Source: Prolixibacteraceae bacterium
GTDB lineage: Bacteria > Bacteroidota > Bacteroidia > Bacteroidales > Prolixibacteraceae
Assembly (NCBI GenBank): GCA_009773765.1
Contig: WTWZ01000002.1
Coordinates: 62,001 to 126,000, forward strand
Reading direction: 5' to 3'
Length of the DNA stretch: 64,000 bases
Both the position numbers and the translations under genes were made by a program. Position 1 is the stretch's first letter; every line of letters begins with the position of its first letter. This document shows positions 20,069 through 30,059 of this stretch, piece after piece. The notes beneath the pieces were generated by a model, which was not told the DNA's origin, ran no database searches, and saw only the letters and a program-made list of their open reading frames with translations.

Positions 20069-21832
20069 TTAATTTACTTCAATAGTTTTAAACCTTTCAG
20101 AAACTCCGTTTTCGTTTATAGCTTCGATGGTAAACCAGTAAGTTTGCTGGTTGTCCATTGCTTTAAACCAGTATTCATTTTGGTCGTGGACCATCACACA
20201 ATTGTATAATTTGTTGGGGTGTGTTCCGTAATAAATGTTGTAGGCGAATGCATTTTCAACAGGGCTCCATCGAATCCAGGCGCTGCGTTTGTCCTTTTCG
20301 GTGCGCAAAACCATGAATGTTTTCACCGCATCAGGTTTTGCGCCATTCCCGTTTCCAAAAATACGCAGCCCGCTGATGGCAAATTTTCCGGTAGGCATGT
20401 GTATATTTTCCAGTTTAACAAACCTGGCCCGGACCGGCGCTGAAAGCTCAATATAATCGTGCGGAACATCGGTTTTGTTGGCGCTTTTATCAACAAGAAG
20501 GCTCCATTTTTTGCCGTCAACCGACGAAAACATTTTATACTGATGAAACTGAACGCCGCCATTTATTTTTCCGAGGTGGTTGCTGTCCACATCCTGATCG
20601 GCATAATTAATCTGAATGGCATGAACCGTTGAAACTACGCCCAAATCAGACTGAATCCATTCGCCTTTTTCCCCAGATGCAGCGCTCCACCAGGTTTTCA
20701 GGTTTTCGTCGTTGGCGTTGTTGGCATTGTACCCGCCGTATGTTGACGATACCAGCAGCGGCTTTTTGTAGTTCAGCAAATACCAGTCGGGGCGCGGGGT
20801 TTCGTGTTTTTCAGCTTCGCCGGGCAGGTAGTGCGGGTAATCGCCAAAAGCCGTGTTGCACCACATTACATCATCGGCGTCAAAACCGGCAGGCCAGATT
20901 CCCAAACGTCGTTCAAAGTTATTTTTCACCGAAATATGAATGGTGCTCACATGCCACCACCGGTTGTTATTATCCTGAAATGTGCTTCCATGACCGGCGC
21001 CCCGGGCAAACCCTCCCAGCTTCATGCTTACCGGATCGGATTGCGGCGAAAAAGGCCCGAGAGGTGAACTGCCCACTATTACCCCATCGGCATATCCGCT
21101 GAATTCGGTTCCAGGAGCGCCATATTGAAGGTAATATTTCCCGTTGTGTTTTGTCATGTGAGCGCCTTCCATAAACGGGTCGAGGAAAGTGTTGTCCATG
21201 TGTTCGCCGAAGCGCTGCCAGCCATACCTCCACGGTTCGAGCAGGTACATTTCCTTTCGTGTACCGACAGGCTCCATTGTTTTGCGGTTCAGTTCAATAC
21301 CGTAAAGCGGGTAACGATTGCTGCTGCCGTTGTACATGTAAAAACGCCCATCATCGTCGGTAAAAAAATCGGGGTCCCAGCCTCCGATTTCAAACGAATC
21401 AACCAGAGCTTCCCAATGATTTTGTTTTGGATTAGTGCTCATCCAAATGGTGAATTTACTTGTGTAAGTGGAACCAAAAACGAGCATCGTATCACCAATA
21501 ATTCCAACGGCAGGGGCACACAATTCGTCGTAAACACTACCGTTCCATGGGCGAAGAAATTTACGCGGTACAAAATTCCACTCATTCATGTCCGGGCTCC
21601 ACCAATAGCCCCACTGGTTGGTGCTGAAAAGATAAAAATCGCCTTTGTAATTTACAATCACCGGATCTGCAGTGGCCCGGTGCCGGCCCCACTCGCTGAA
21701 GTTGGGTATTGGCGTGTAGCCATAATCGATATTGATTGGGTTACAATAAGTTTTACTCACTTTTTGTTGTGCTGAAATAAAAAAAGCATTTAACAAGGGG
21801 AACAGAATAAAAAGAAAAGTCAGGATTTTCAT
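20069..21832 (-). CDS. GH43-like glycosidase with C-terminal F5/8-type and FN3-like domains
   Basis: CNPINIDYGYTP...RATADPVIVNYKGDFYLFSTNQWGYWWSPDMNEW; discoidin-like segment WWSAASGEKGEWIQSDLG. Confidence 0.85.
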   Translation of the reverse strand: MKILTFLFILFPLLNAFFISAQQKVSKTYCNPINIDYGYTPIPNFSEWGRHRATADPVIVNYKGDFYLFSTNQWGYWWSPDMNEWNFVPRKFLRPWNGSVYDELCAPAVGIIGDTMLVFGSTYTSKFTIWMSTNPKQNHWEALVDSFEIGGWDPDFFTDDDGRFYMYNGSSNRYPLYGIELNRKTMEPVGTRKEMYLLEPWRYGWQRFGEHMDNTFLDPFMEGAHMTKHNGKYYLQYGAPGTEFSGYADGVIVGSSPLGPFSPQSDPVSMKLGGFARGAGHGSTFQDNNNRWWHVSTIHISVKNNFERRLGIWPAGFDADDVMWCNTAFGDYPHYLPGEAEKHETPRPDWYLLNYKKPLLVSSTYGGYNANNANDENLKTWWSAASGEKGEWIQSDLGVVSTVHAIQINYADQDVDSNHLGKINGGVQFHQYKMFSSVDGKKWSLLVDKSANKTDVPHDYIELSAPVRARFVKLENIHMPTGKFAISGLRIFGNGNGAKPDAVKTFMVLRTEKDKRSAWIRWSPVENAFAYNIYYGTHPNKLYNCVMVHDQNEYWFKAMDNQQTYWFTIEAINENGVSERFKTIEVN

Positions 21833-21902
21833 TTGTACAGGTTTTAAGTTATGAACCTTTAAAACAACCAGATTTTTATATATCTCAACAGGAGTAGTTG
21901 GC

Positions 21903-23303
21903 CTAAAAACTAAACTCCAGTTTTTTCAACCCCCGCCGAACATCTTCATCTTTCATGAACAAACCCCAAAGCAACCCGGTTCGGTAATTCTCTATCATTA
22001 CAACAATTGGCCCCTGGTCGATGGCAAGGTATCTTTTGGGCCACCAGTTGTATTCTTGGCTGAAAGCATCATAGAAACCATACTGCCCCATTAGTTTGTT
22101 GCCCAAATCTTCGTAAAAATGCCGGATTACAGGCATTACCTGTTCAGGGGCATAAGGCATCGACGACAAAGCGGCGGTTGGTGAAATAACGCCCAAATCA
22201 AATGCAGGGCTATGGGCAGCGTATCCGAATTCAACCCCGGTTGAATCAGGGGTTGGTTTTGGCAAACTTGTATCCCTGAAATAGTCACCTGCCCCCGGAA
22301 CCGAATAACTGGCAGTCAGTCCCCAGCAATTCTCTCCGTAACCTTTATATCCGTGTGGGTTTTCAATACAATGCTGACGGTTGATCATGGTGTGGGCAAC
22401 ATTGTGTTCCCAGTAATTTACATACTTGTCTGATAGTTTTCTTGGATCGAGACCAACGAAAGAATAATGTGCCCAGAACAATGGTCCTCCCTGTTCGATG
22501 TCGCCATTGTGGTTCAATTTTAATGTGTAACCGTATTTTTCATTGTTTCCCACAATTTCGCCATTCCGTGCCCAGCCTTCATGGTATGCAGCCGGATTAA
22601 CCGGGTGGGTTGGTGAAGCTGCCCCCAAAACATACACCATCAGGCATTCGTTATAACCTTTTACCGGAAAGTTCATTTTCCATCCGTAATTGGGCGACCA
22701 GTGCCAGTAAAGAACATTTTCACCGTCTTTTTGGTGAAAGTCCCACTGCACCTCGCGCCATAGTTTATCAATGTCGGCTGCCAGTTGTTTTTCCCGTTCG
22801 TTTCCATCTATGAAATATTGTTTCACAGCAATCAAGCCCTGCACCAGAAAAGCTGTTTCCACCAGGTCTGCGCCATCGTCGAATTGGCTGAAAGGCTTTA
22901 CTTTGCCGGTTTCTCCATCGAGCCAGTGTGGCCAAACACCATGAAAACGATCAGCTTTTTCGAGAAAGGAAACAATTTTTTCGAAGCGTTCAAGTCCCTG
23001 CCCGCGAGTAATAAATTTGCGTTCTATGCCAACGAGGATGGCCATCAAACCAAAACCGCTGCCGCCTGAGGTTACAATGTGTTTGTCGTTTTGCGGGTAA
23101 ACACCGTCAACATGGAACCGCTCGCGCGCCATGCCCGAATTGGGTTCGGCTCCATCCCAGAAATACTGGAAAGTATAATACTGAACGGAGTCGAGCAGTT
23201 GTTCGTCAGTTAGGCCAACTTTTTTGATTTCAGCCGTTTTGTTCCTGGTTTGAGAGCAACTTCCGAGGAAAACAAGAATTAATATGTAAATCGGATATTT
23301 CAT
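21903..23303 (-). CDS. Glucoamylase-fold / GH144-like family protein, lipoprotein
   Basis: TSGGSGFGLMAILVGIERKFITRGQGLERFEKIVSFLEKADRFHGVWPHWLDGETGKVKPFSQFDDGADLVETAFLVQGL. Confidence 0.88.
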   Translation of the reverse strand: MKYPIYILILVFLGSCSQTRNKTAEIKKVGLTDEQLLDSVQYYTFQYFWDGAEPNSGMARERFHVDGVYPQNDKHIVTSGGSGFGLMAILVGIERKFITRGQGLERFEKIVSFLEKADRFHGVWPHWLDGETGKVKPFSQFDDGADLVETAFLVQGLIAVKQYFIDGNEREKQLAADIDKLWREVQWDFHQKDGENVLYWHWSPNYGWKMNFPVKGYNECLMVYVLGAASPTHPVNPAAYHEGWARNGEIVGNNEKYGYTLKLNHNGDIEQGGPLFWAHYSFVGLDPRKLSDKYVNYWEHNVAHTMINRQHCIENPHGYKGYGENCWGLTASYSVPGAGDYFRDTSLPKPTPDSTGVEFGYAAHSPAFDLGVISPTAALSSMPYAPEQVMPVIRHFYEDLGNKLMGQYGFYDAFSQEYNWWPKRYLAIDQGPIVVMIENYRTGLLWGLFMKDEDVRRGLKKLEFSF

Positions 23304-23360
23304 CGTTTTCAGTTTTTAATAAATCGGTAAACTATTTCCGTTTGGCAGGAACATTTCTGA

Positions 23361-23398
23361 AAAAAAAGGCCGCCCGGTTACCCACCAGGCAGCCTTTA
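23361..23398 (-). terminator. Terminator/attenuator between the susCD part and the GH part of the PUL
   Basis: Minus strand: AAAGGCtGCCtGG-tgggtaa-CCgGGCgGCCTTTTTTTT. Confidence 0.7.
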
Positions 23399-23435
23399 TT
23401 AATCTGTCTAACAAAACTATAAAATTTATGAACTT

Positions 23436-25169
23436 CTATTTTTCATTGTTTATAATGGCCTTAATCTCAGCCTGGGTGAGCGCTTTGTTAAATATCCGGA
23501 GTTCGTCCATCAGACTGAGGTCGGATTTATGATCCCAGCCGGTAAACCGCGGCGCCCCCGACATGATGGAGAGTATATCGCAGCCATCCCAGTTAATTCC
23601 TCCAAAAGTTCCCTGTCTCACCACTTCCCCGTTAATGTAAACCACACATTCGGTTCCGGAAATAGTAAATGCCATGTGAACCCAGTTGGCAGTAGCTGGA
23701 TTAATTGTTGCGGCAGCGCCGCCGTCAAACCATGAATCAGCAGTTCCATTACCGGCGTTAAGTTTAAATATTTGTGCCGTAGCTGAACCTTCTCTGAAAA
23801 ACCTGAATCCGTTATTACGGTTGTTTGGCGCAGCAGGCGCTGCTGCATCTGGTGGCCCCATTACCAGAATACCAGCACGGTTAGGGTTTGCATTAATTTT
23901 TGTCCAGAAAACTGCGCTGAACTCGTTATTTTTCAGTCCTGTGGTGGGGAATGTAAGATACGAATCCGTAGCGCCTGCATAGGCCTGGCCTTTTTTACCG
24001 GAAGCAAAATCGGGAGTGCCAATTTTATTTGCTTCGGTTTTGCTGATCATCTCTTTATAGTTCCCGTCGAAAGGCATGTAGAAAACCTCTCCGCTGTATT
24101 TTGCCATGTACGGCGAGTCGTAATCTATAATTGCCTGAATTTCGGAAGCAGAAAGCGCTTTATCGAAAAACCTCATTTCGTCGTACTGGCTTAAATCTGA
24201 TTTATGGTCCCAGTAAGCAAAATTTGGCTGGCCTGACGCAATTGTAAGCGAGGTACAGTTGGCCCAGTCGATACCGGTGTTGGCTGTTTCCCTGGCAAGA
24301 GCCCCGTTGATATAAATTACGGTAGAACTTGAATTTACAGTAAAAGCAATGTGTACCCATTCGGTTGAAGGAGCATTGATTTCCTGTCCGTCGTTCCATG
24401 TTTCACCTGCGCCTGTTCCCACGTTCAGTTTGATGCGTTGTTTGGCCGGGCCGCCTTCACGGAACAACCTGAAACCGTTTGTACGCAGTTCGCCGGGAGG
24501 GCTCACACTGAGAATACCCGACCTGTCGGGTGAAGCGTTAACTTTGTACCAGAATGCCGCAGTAAATTCACTCTTTTTGAGGTCGGTTATTGGAAAGGTA
24601 AGATATGCATCGGTAGCGCCTTTATATGCCTGGCCATTCTGAATCCCACCGGTTACAAACGAAGGCGAACCCACTTTTGTGGCAAACTGGAAACTGATCA
24701 TTTCCATGTAATCGCCTTCAAAAGGCATATAAAAAATTTCGTTTGGAAACACCTTTGTATATGGCGAAACCTTGGAGAATTTGACCGTTTGTGTAGTAAC
24801 CTTTCCCTGAAGGTCGGTAGCTTTTACTGTAATAACGTGATCGCCATTGGCAACTTCTTTATAAACCGTGTCTGCCAGCAAACGCCGGTAGTCCTTAAAG
24901 CTGGTGTAGTTCGCCACTTCTTTCCCGTCAAATGTTATCAAAACCGATTTTAGTTCGATGTCATCCGTAACTTCAACCTGAATGTTTACATGTGAAATGA
25001 GGTCGGGTACTTTTATTTCGTATCCTGGGGCTGGAGCGATAATTCTAATTACCGGGGCTGACGCATCAGTACCGGGACTCACCGGGGTTATCGGGTCAAT
25101 TCCCTGATCGCAGGCCACCGCAAACAGCAGCGCCATTGATAAAACCAAAATATTTCTTGTTATTTTCAT
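23436..25169 (-). CDS. Double-LamG surface lipoprotein (SusE/F-position glycan-binding protein candidate)
   Basis: Lipobox FAVACDQ; two LamG repeats each with FWYKVNASPDRSGILSVSPP / FWTKINANPNRAGILVMGPP. Confidence 0.85.
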   Translation of the reverse strand: MKITRNILVLSMALLFAVACDQGIDPITPVSPGTDASAPVIRIIAPAPGYEIKVPDLISHVNIQVEVTDDIELKSVLITFDGKEVANYTSFKDYRRLLADTVYKEVANGDHVITVKATDLQGKVTTQTVKFSKVSPYTKVFPNEIFYMPFEGDYMEMISFQFATKVGSPSFVTGGIQNGQAYKGATDAYLTFPITDLKKSEFTAAFWYKVNASPDRSGILSVSPPGELRTNGFRLFREGGPAKQRIKLNVGTGAGETWNDGQEINAPSTEWVHIAFTVNSSSTVIYINGALARETANTGIDWANCTSLTIASGQPNFAYWDHKSDLSQYDEMRFFDKALSASEIQAIIDYDSPYMAKYSGEVFYMPFDGNYKEMISKTEANKIGTPDFASGKKGQAYAGATDSYLTFPTTGLKNNEFSAVFWTKINANPNRAGILVMGPPDAAAPAAPNNRNNGFRFFREGSATAQIFKLNAGNGTADSWFDGGAAATINPATANWVHMAFTISGTECVVYINGEVVRQGTFGGINWDGCDILSIMSGAPRFTGWDHKSDLSLMDELRIFNKALTQAEIKAIINNEK

Positions 25170-25198
25170 TTTGTTTTCCTTTTAAAGTCAATAAAATA

Positions 25199-26734
25199 TC
25201 AGTTATTCCCTTTTAAAACCGGTAACAAATCGATTTGGGTCTGCGGATAAGGCAGGAAACTTTTGTTTTCCGAGAACGTTCTGCCATCGTAGCTTAATTC
25301 GTTGTATTTGCCAAGCCTGATCATGTCGTAATAGCGGATACCCCATTCCATTGCCAATTCAGCAAATTTTTCATCCATCACCTGAGCATTGGTTACTCCG
25401 GTTAAAGCTTGTAATCCGGCACGGTTACGAACTGCGTTCACAGCCTGGTCAGCCGTCATACCAGTACCAGAGGCTCCCTGAGTCAGCGCTTCGGCATGCA
25501 TTAAAAGAACTTCTGCATATCGGATACAAGTTAAATTCTTATTTGTTCCGTAATCGGTTCTTCCCGGTGTAAGCTGGTCGGATGGCAAATAATGCTTACC
25601 ACTGGCAAACATGGCGCGTGCATAATCGTTGATACGGTCGCCCGAACGGGTAGTGTTCGAAACCCATGCCGGCAAACTGGCGTATTTTGCATCTTTTTTG
25701 ATTTCGGTAATACCACGGTTGGTAAATAATACGCTGGTTTCGAGACGAACGGTTTCGCCGCGGTCGAGCATGAATTTAATGTATTTCATGCTGGGTTCAA
25801 AAAATCCCCAACCACTTCCGGCGCCTGTCACTTTGGGCGTCCAGTTTTCTGAACCGAAAAAAGCATACAGATAGCTGAAGTTTGTTCCCGAACCCTGTCC
25901 CAAATCGGAGTATTGCAGTTCGAGCAGGTTTTCAGAATTCAGCTTCCCTTTTATTTTGAAAAGTTCGTAAAAATTGGGTTCAAGTGTGAATTTTCCCGAG
26001 CTTATTATTTGCGAGGTGGCCTGTGCAACTGCTGCATAGTTTTTTAATTCGAGATTGGCCATAGCCTTTATGGCAAGAGCGGTGTGCTTAGTCACTCCTC
26101 CCTTGATATCAGTCCGCTGGTTGGGGTTCATATCCGGTAAAAACGGAATTGCTTCGTCCATTTGATCCGAAATATGTTTCATTACCTCATCTTTGGTTGA
26201 AAGTTGGGTGACGAGCAATACAGATGGATCGGAACCTGAGGGGATTAAAATGCTACCCCAGGCACGCGATAAATTGAGCAGCATAAACGCGCGAAGGGTT
26301 TTGGCTTCGGCAATGTACTGGTCGGCTTTGGCTGAGTTTCCGCCGGCTGCCCGGTACAGCTCAACCTGTTCGATGGCAGAGTGGCAGAAGAAAATGTCGA
26401 GGTAAAGATTTTGCCAAACCGAGTTGTACATCCAATAGTCTTTGTTGTAGTTGAACTTGTCGGTTTCGGCATAGTCTTGCTGGTCGCCCTGCCCGCCTGC
26501 ATTAACATCATCGCCCCTGACCGCTATCAGCGGGAAATCTTCCCATCCTCGGGAATAAAATTCGGCATACGCCCCAATGAGGGGGAGAATCATATTGCCT
26601 GAGTTTGAATAATCGGTTTCTTCGGTAAAAGCCCTGTTTTCTGCAGGTTCGTCGAGCAAGTCATGACATGCGGTAACGGCCAGCAGCGCAACAACAGCAA
26701 ATGTGATCTTTACAATATAATTTATTCGTTTCAT
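25199..26734 (-). CDS. SusD/RagB family nutrient-binding lipoprotein
   Basis: CHDLLDEPAENRAFTEETDY; LNLSRAWGSILIP; C-terminal RAGLQALTGVTNAQ...EWGIRYYDMIRLGKYNEL. Confidence 0.95.
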   Translation of the reverse strand: MKRINYIVKITFAVVALLAVTACHDLLDEPAENRAFTEETDYSNSGNMILPLIGAYAEFYSRGWEDFPLIAVRGDDVNAGGQGDQQDYAETDKFNYNKDYWMYNSVWQNLYLDIFFCHSAIEQVELYRAAGGNSAKADQYIAEAKTLRAFMLLNLSRAWGSILIPSGSDPSVLLVTQLSTKDEVMKHISDQMDEAIPFLPDMNPNQRTDIKGGVTKHTALAIKAMANLELKNYAAVAQATSQIISSGKFTLEPNFYELFKIKGKLNSENLLELQYSDLGQGSGTNFSYLYAFFGSENWTPKVTGAGSGWGFFEPSMKYIKFMLDRGETVRLETSVLFTNRGITEIKKDAKYASLPAWVSNTTRSGDRINDYARAMFASGKHYLPSDQLTPGRTDYGTNKNLTCIRYAEVLLMHAEALTQGASGTGMTADQAVNAVRNRAGLQALTGVTNAQVMDEKFAELAMEWGIRYYDMIRLGKYNELSYDGRTFSENKSFLPYPQTQIDLLPVLKGNN

Positions 26735-26752
26735 GTTGTTATCTGTTAATGG

Positions 26753-29700
26753 TTAAAATTTTATACTTAGACCTACAGTATAAACTGCCGGAACCGGATA
26801 GGTTTGAGTATCGATCCCATTGGCCACTTCAGGATTAAAACCGTTGTATTTAAACAAGGTCAGCGGTCGCTCGGCTGTCAGAATTATCCTTGATTCGGGT
26901 ATATTAAATGCAGAGATTTTTTTATCCCTGATATTATAAGCCAACTGTAAATTCTGAATTCGGAAGAACGAGCCGTCTTCAACAAAATAGTCGCTCATTT
27001 TCTGGTTCCACCCCTTGCGCAAACCTGCCGATGACGGGTATTTGTTTGAAGTGCCTTCACCGTGCCAGCGGTTGACGGCCAGGTCGGCGTCCATGTTTTC
27101 ACCTGCGGTCCATATAATTTCGCCGCGTTTACGGTTTAGTATCGAGTTTCCGTTTTGTCCGCTCATATTTGCCGAAAAATCGAAATCTTTCCATGAAATA
27201 CCTATATTAAAGCCGTACATAAAAGTTGGGAAGTATGAACCCAAAACAACACGGTCGTCATCGTTAATCACACCGTACCCTGGTTCGCCCTGTTCCTGCT
27301 GATCCTGATATTTCAAATCGCCTGGAACTGCACCGGCAGGAGCTGAAGGATCGGAATTAATTTCTGACTGGTTCTGGTACACTCCAAGCACTTTATATCC
27401 AAAGAAAGCAAGTAAAGGCTCACCAACCATCGAACGCTGGCGGAATTCAGCCATTCCCCCATCAATATAAGGCTGTCCGTACAAATCGCGGACTTCATTT
27501 TTAAGTGTTGAGAGATTCAGCCCTACATTATAACTGAAATCTTCAGATATTTCGTTGGCCCAGTTTAAAGTCAGTTCAAAACCTGAGTTTCTGATTACAC
27601 CAACATTTTTTAGCACGCTACTGGTGGTTGATGGGATTCTTACATAGATGGCAGCATTTTTTGTGTCGCGTATGTAATAATCAATATCGGCTGACAAACG
27701 GTTGTCAAACAGCCGGGAGGTTAAGCCGATGTTTGTTTCCTCGGTAAGTTCCCACTTCAGCGAAGAATAGGTGCTTGTTGTAGTTGTGCCCGCAACCATT
27801 ACGCCATCAAAAACTGTGTTAACAACAGTAGTTGTTGAAGCGCCGTCGCTGGCCTGAATTTTATCATTTCCTAACTGTCCCCAGTTTGCGCGAAGTTTCA
27901 GATAATCCAGTCCCTTAATATTTTCCATAAATCTTTCCTCTGATATTACCCAGCCTACGCCGATAGTGGGGAAGTATCCCCATTTTTGCTGGTATTTCGA
28001 GCTGCCGTCAGCCCTCATGGTTGCATATAACAAGTATCTGTCGTTGTAATTATAAGATAACCTCCCGAAATACGAAATACCGTATTGGCGCAATCCATCG
28101 TTGAGAACACCGGTTGGAGGAACGGTACCGGCCTGATCGATGTACCATGCCTGTTCCTGGTCGTAAGGAAAATCGATACCCTGTGCGCTTAATCCGTGGT
28201 ATGCTTCGTCGCGGTACGACTGGCCTGCCATTACAGTAAAACTGTGATTGTCTAGCCTGTCGTTATAAGTAAGCACATTATCCCATATTTGATTTGAAGT
28301 ATTGGACATCCTCTTGGTTAAAGTTGCATCGGGCCTTTGAAAACCATCGCCAATGTAATAAGGCAGATTCACGTTTCGCTCGTCGAGCGAAGTGAATGCA
28401 TGGCTGTAGGTTGTTTTGAATGACAGTTTATCAGGTAAAATTTCAAACTGGGCATAAAAATTAGCCAGCAGTTTTTTAATTTTCAGTTGGTTTTCATTAT
28501 ATTTTAGTGTGGGGAAAGGGTTTTGCCCGCCCCTGTACCCAAGGTCCTGCGCATTGGCCCAGGGTTCGGGCCAGGCCTTAGTGTTCGATTCGTCGTAAAC
28601 CGGCATAATTGGAACGGCAAAATAAGCCTGGTTCCAGGCGCCTGCTTCATCATTGTATTTTAACGCATTGCTGAATATCACATTTCCCCCGACAGTTAGC
28701 CAGTCGGTTGCTTTATAATCAATCTTTGAACGAAGGTTAAACCGCTGGTATTCGTTTTTCATATCAAGAATACCTTCCTGGGCAAAATAGTTTGTTCCAA
28801 TGGCATAAGAAGCCTGTTTGCTCCCGCCAGTAATATTTACACTATGGTTATGGATTGCAGCAGGGCGCAGTATTTCGTTGTACCAGTCGGTATTTACATC
28901 AGGCACATTCGGGTTAATGCGGCTGCGGCCGTATTTCTGCATAGAATTCAATATAAACCCTGCATCGGCAGCCGATCCCGATTCATTAGCCATTGTTGTA
29001 AACTGTTCGGCATTTGCCATTTTTAATACATTTTGAGCTACCTGGGTCCCAAAATAGCCATCATACGAAATTTCTGCCTTTTGTTCGTACCCTCCCGATT
29101 TTGTCTCGATTAAAACAACGCCGTTTGCTGCCCGAACCCCGTAAATGGCGGCTGCCGAAGCATCTTTTAGTACCGAAATCGAGGAGATATCAGCAGTATT
29201 CAAAAAATCGATGTTATCATAAAACATTCCGTCAACCACATAAAGAGGCGCTTCGTTGTCCCTGCCCGGGTATGAACCGATACCGCGTACACGAATGGTT
29301 GGCGCATCGCCCGGAGCACCCGAACTCACAACCTGCAAGCCTGCCACTTTACCTTGTAAAGCCTGCATGGCCTGGCCCGATGGGCTTTTTACCAACTCCT
29401 CTGCTTTTATCGTGGATATGGATGAGGTAAGGTCTTTTACAACCATTTTACCATAACCAACCACTATAACCTCGTCAAGTCCAACAATCGATTCAGCCAT
29501 TTCTATATCGATTGTGGTTTTGCTCCCAACAGGAATTTCCTGTGTCAAAAACCCGATAAAGCTAAAAACCAAGGTTGATTGTCGTGATACCTGAAGGGAG
29601 TAGTTCCCGTTCACATCTGTTACTGTACCATTTACCGTTCCTTTCTCAAGAATGGAAACGCCCGGTAACCCTAACCCCGTATTGTCGATTACTTTTCCCG

Positions 29701-29776
29701 AAATGCCCACTTTTTCCTGGGCTGTTAGTGTAGTAACCAACAATGAGAGAAAGAATAAAAGAATTAGTTTTCTCAT
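26753..29776 (-). CDS. SusC/RagA family TonB-linked outer membrane protein
   Basis: Start set at MRKLILLFFLSLL; GKVIDNTGLGLPGVSILEKGTVNGTVTDVNGNYSL; VVVGYGKMVVKDLTSS; VLKDASAAAIYGVRAANGVVLIETK. Confidence 0.96.
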   Translation of the reverse strand: MRKLILLFFLSLLVTTLTAQEKVGISGKVIDNTGLGLPGVSILEKGTVNGTVTDVNGNYSLQVSRQSTLVFSFIGFLTQEIPVGSKTTIDIEMAESIVGLDEVIVVGYGKMVVKDLTSSISTIKAEELVKSPSGQAMQALQGKVAGLQVVSSGAPGDAPTIRVRGIGSYPGRDNEAPLYVVDGMFYDNIDFLNTADISSISVLKDASAAAIYGVRAANGVVLIETKSGGYEQKAEISYDGYFGTQVAQNVLKMANAEQFTTMANESGSAADAGFILNSMQKYGRSRINPNVPDVNTDWYNEILRPAAIHNHSVNITGGSKQASYAIGTNYFAQEGILDMKNEYQRFNLRSKIDYKATDWLTVGGNVIFSNALKYNDEAGAWNQAYFAVPIMPVYDESNTKAWPEPWANAQDLGYRGGQNPFPTLKYNENQLKIKKLLANFYAQFEILPDKLSFKTTYSHAFTSLDERNVNLPYYIGDGFQRPDATLTKRMSNTSNQIWDNVLTYNDRLDNHSFTVMAGQSYRDEAYHGLSAQGIDFPYDQEQAWYIDQAGTVPPTGVLNDGLRQYGISYFGRLSYNYNDRYLLYATMRADGSSKYQQKWGYFPTIGVGWVISEERFMENIKGLDYLKLRANWGQLGNDKIQASDGASTTTVVNTVFDGVMVAGTTTTSTYSSLKWELTEETNIGLTSRLFDNRLSADIDYYIRDTKNAAIYVRIPSTTSSVLKNVGVIRNSGFELTLNWANEISEDFSYNVGLNLSTLKNEVRDLYGQPYIDGGMAEFRQRSMVGEPLLAFFGYKVLGVYQNQSEINSDPSAPAGAVPGDLKYQDQQEQGEPGYGVINDDDRVVLGSYFPTFMYGFNIGISWKDFDFSANMSGQNGNSILNRKRGEIIWTAGENMDADLAVNRWHGEGTSNKYPSSAGLRKGWNQKMSDYFVEDGSFFRIQNLQLAYNIRDKKISAFNIPESRIILTAERPLTLFKYNGFNPEVANGIDTQTYPVPAVYTVGLSIKF

Positions 29777-30059
29777 AGCTCTTAAATTTGAATTAATTTT
29801 GATACCAAAGATAAACCACCCAGTGCCCAGTTTAAACATAATACTCTACACTTCTGATTCTCCTGTAAAAGTGATTCCCTGTTTTTAACTCATCATAAAC
29901 TCATCAATTATAAATTTACCTCACCTAACATCCTGTTATTATGATATTTAATAAATTATAGATTAAATAAACTGTTTAAAATAAAATACAAAATCATAAC
30001 CCTGAATGATTAGATTGATAAAAAAATATACCTTTAATGTGTCTTTATACGGTTAAATA

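Noticed and set aside
29777-29839. Upstream start of SusC (MFKLGTGWFIFGIKINSNLRA)
   Set aside because: The following MRKLILLFFLSLLVTTLTAQ is a typical signal peptide, so the later start was preferred.
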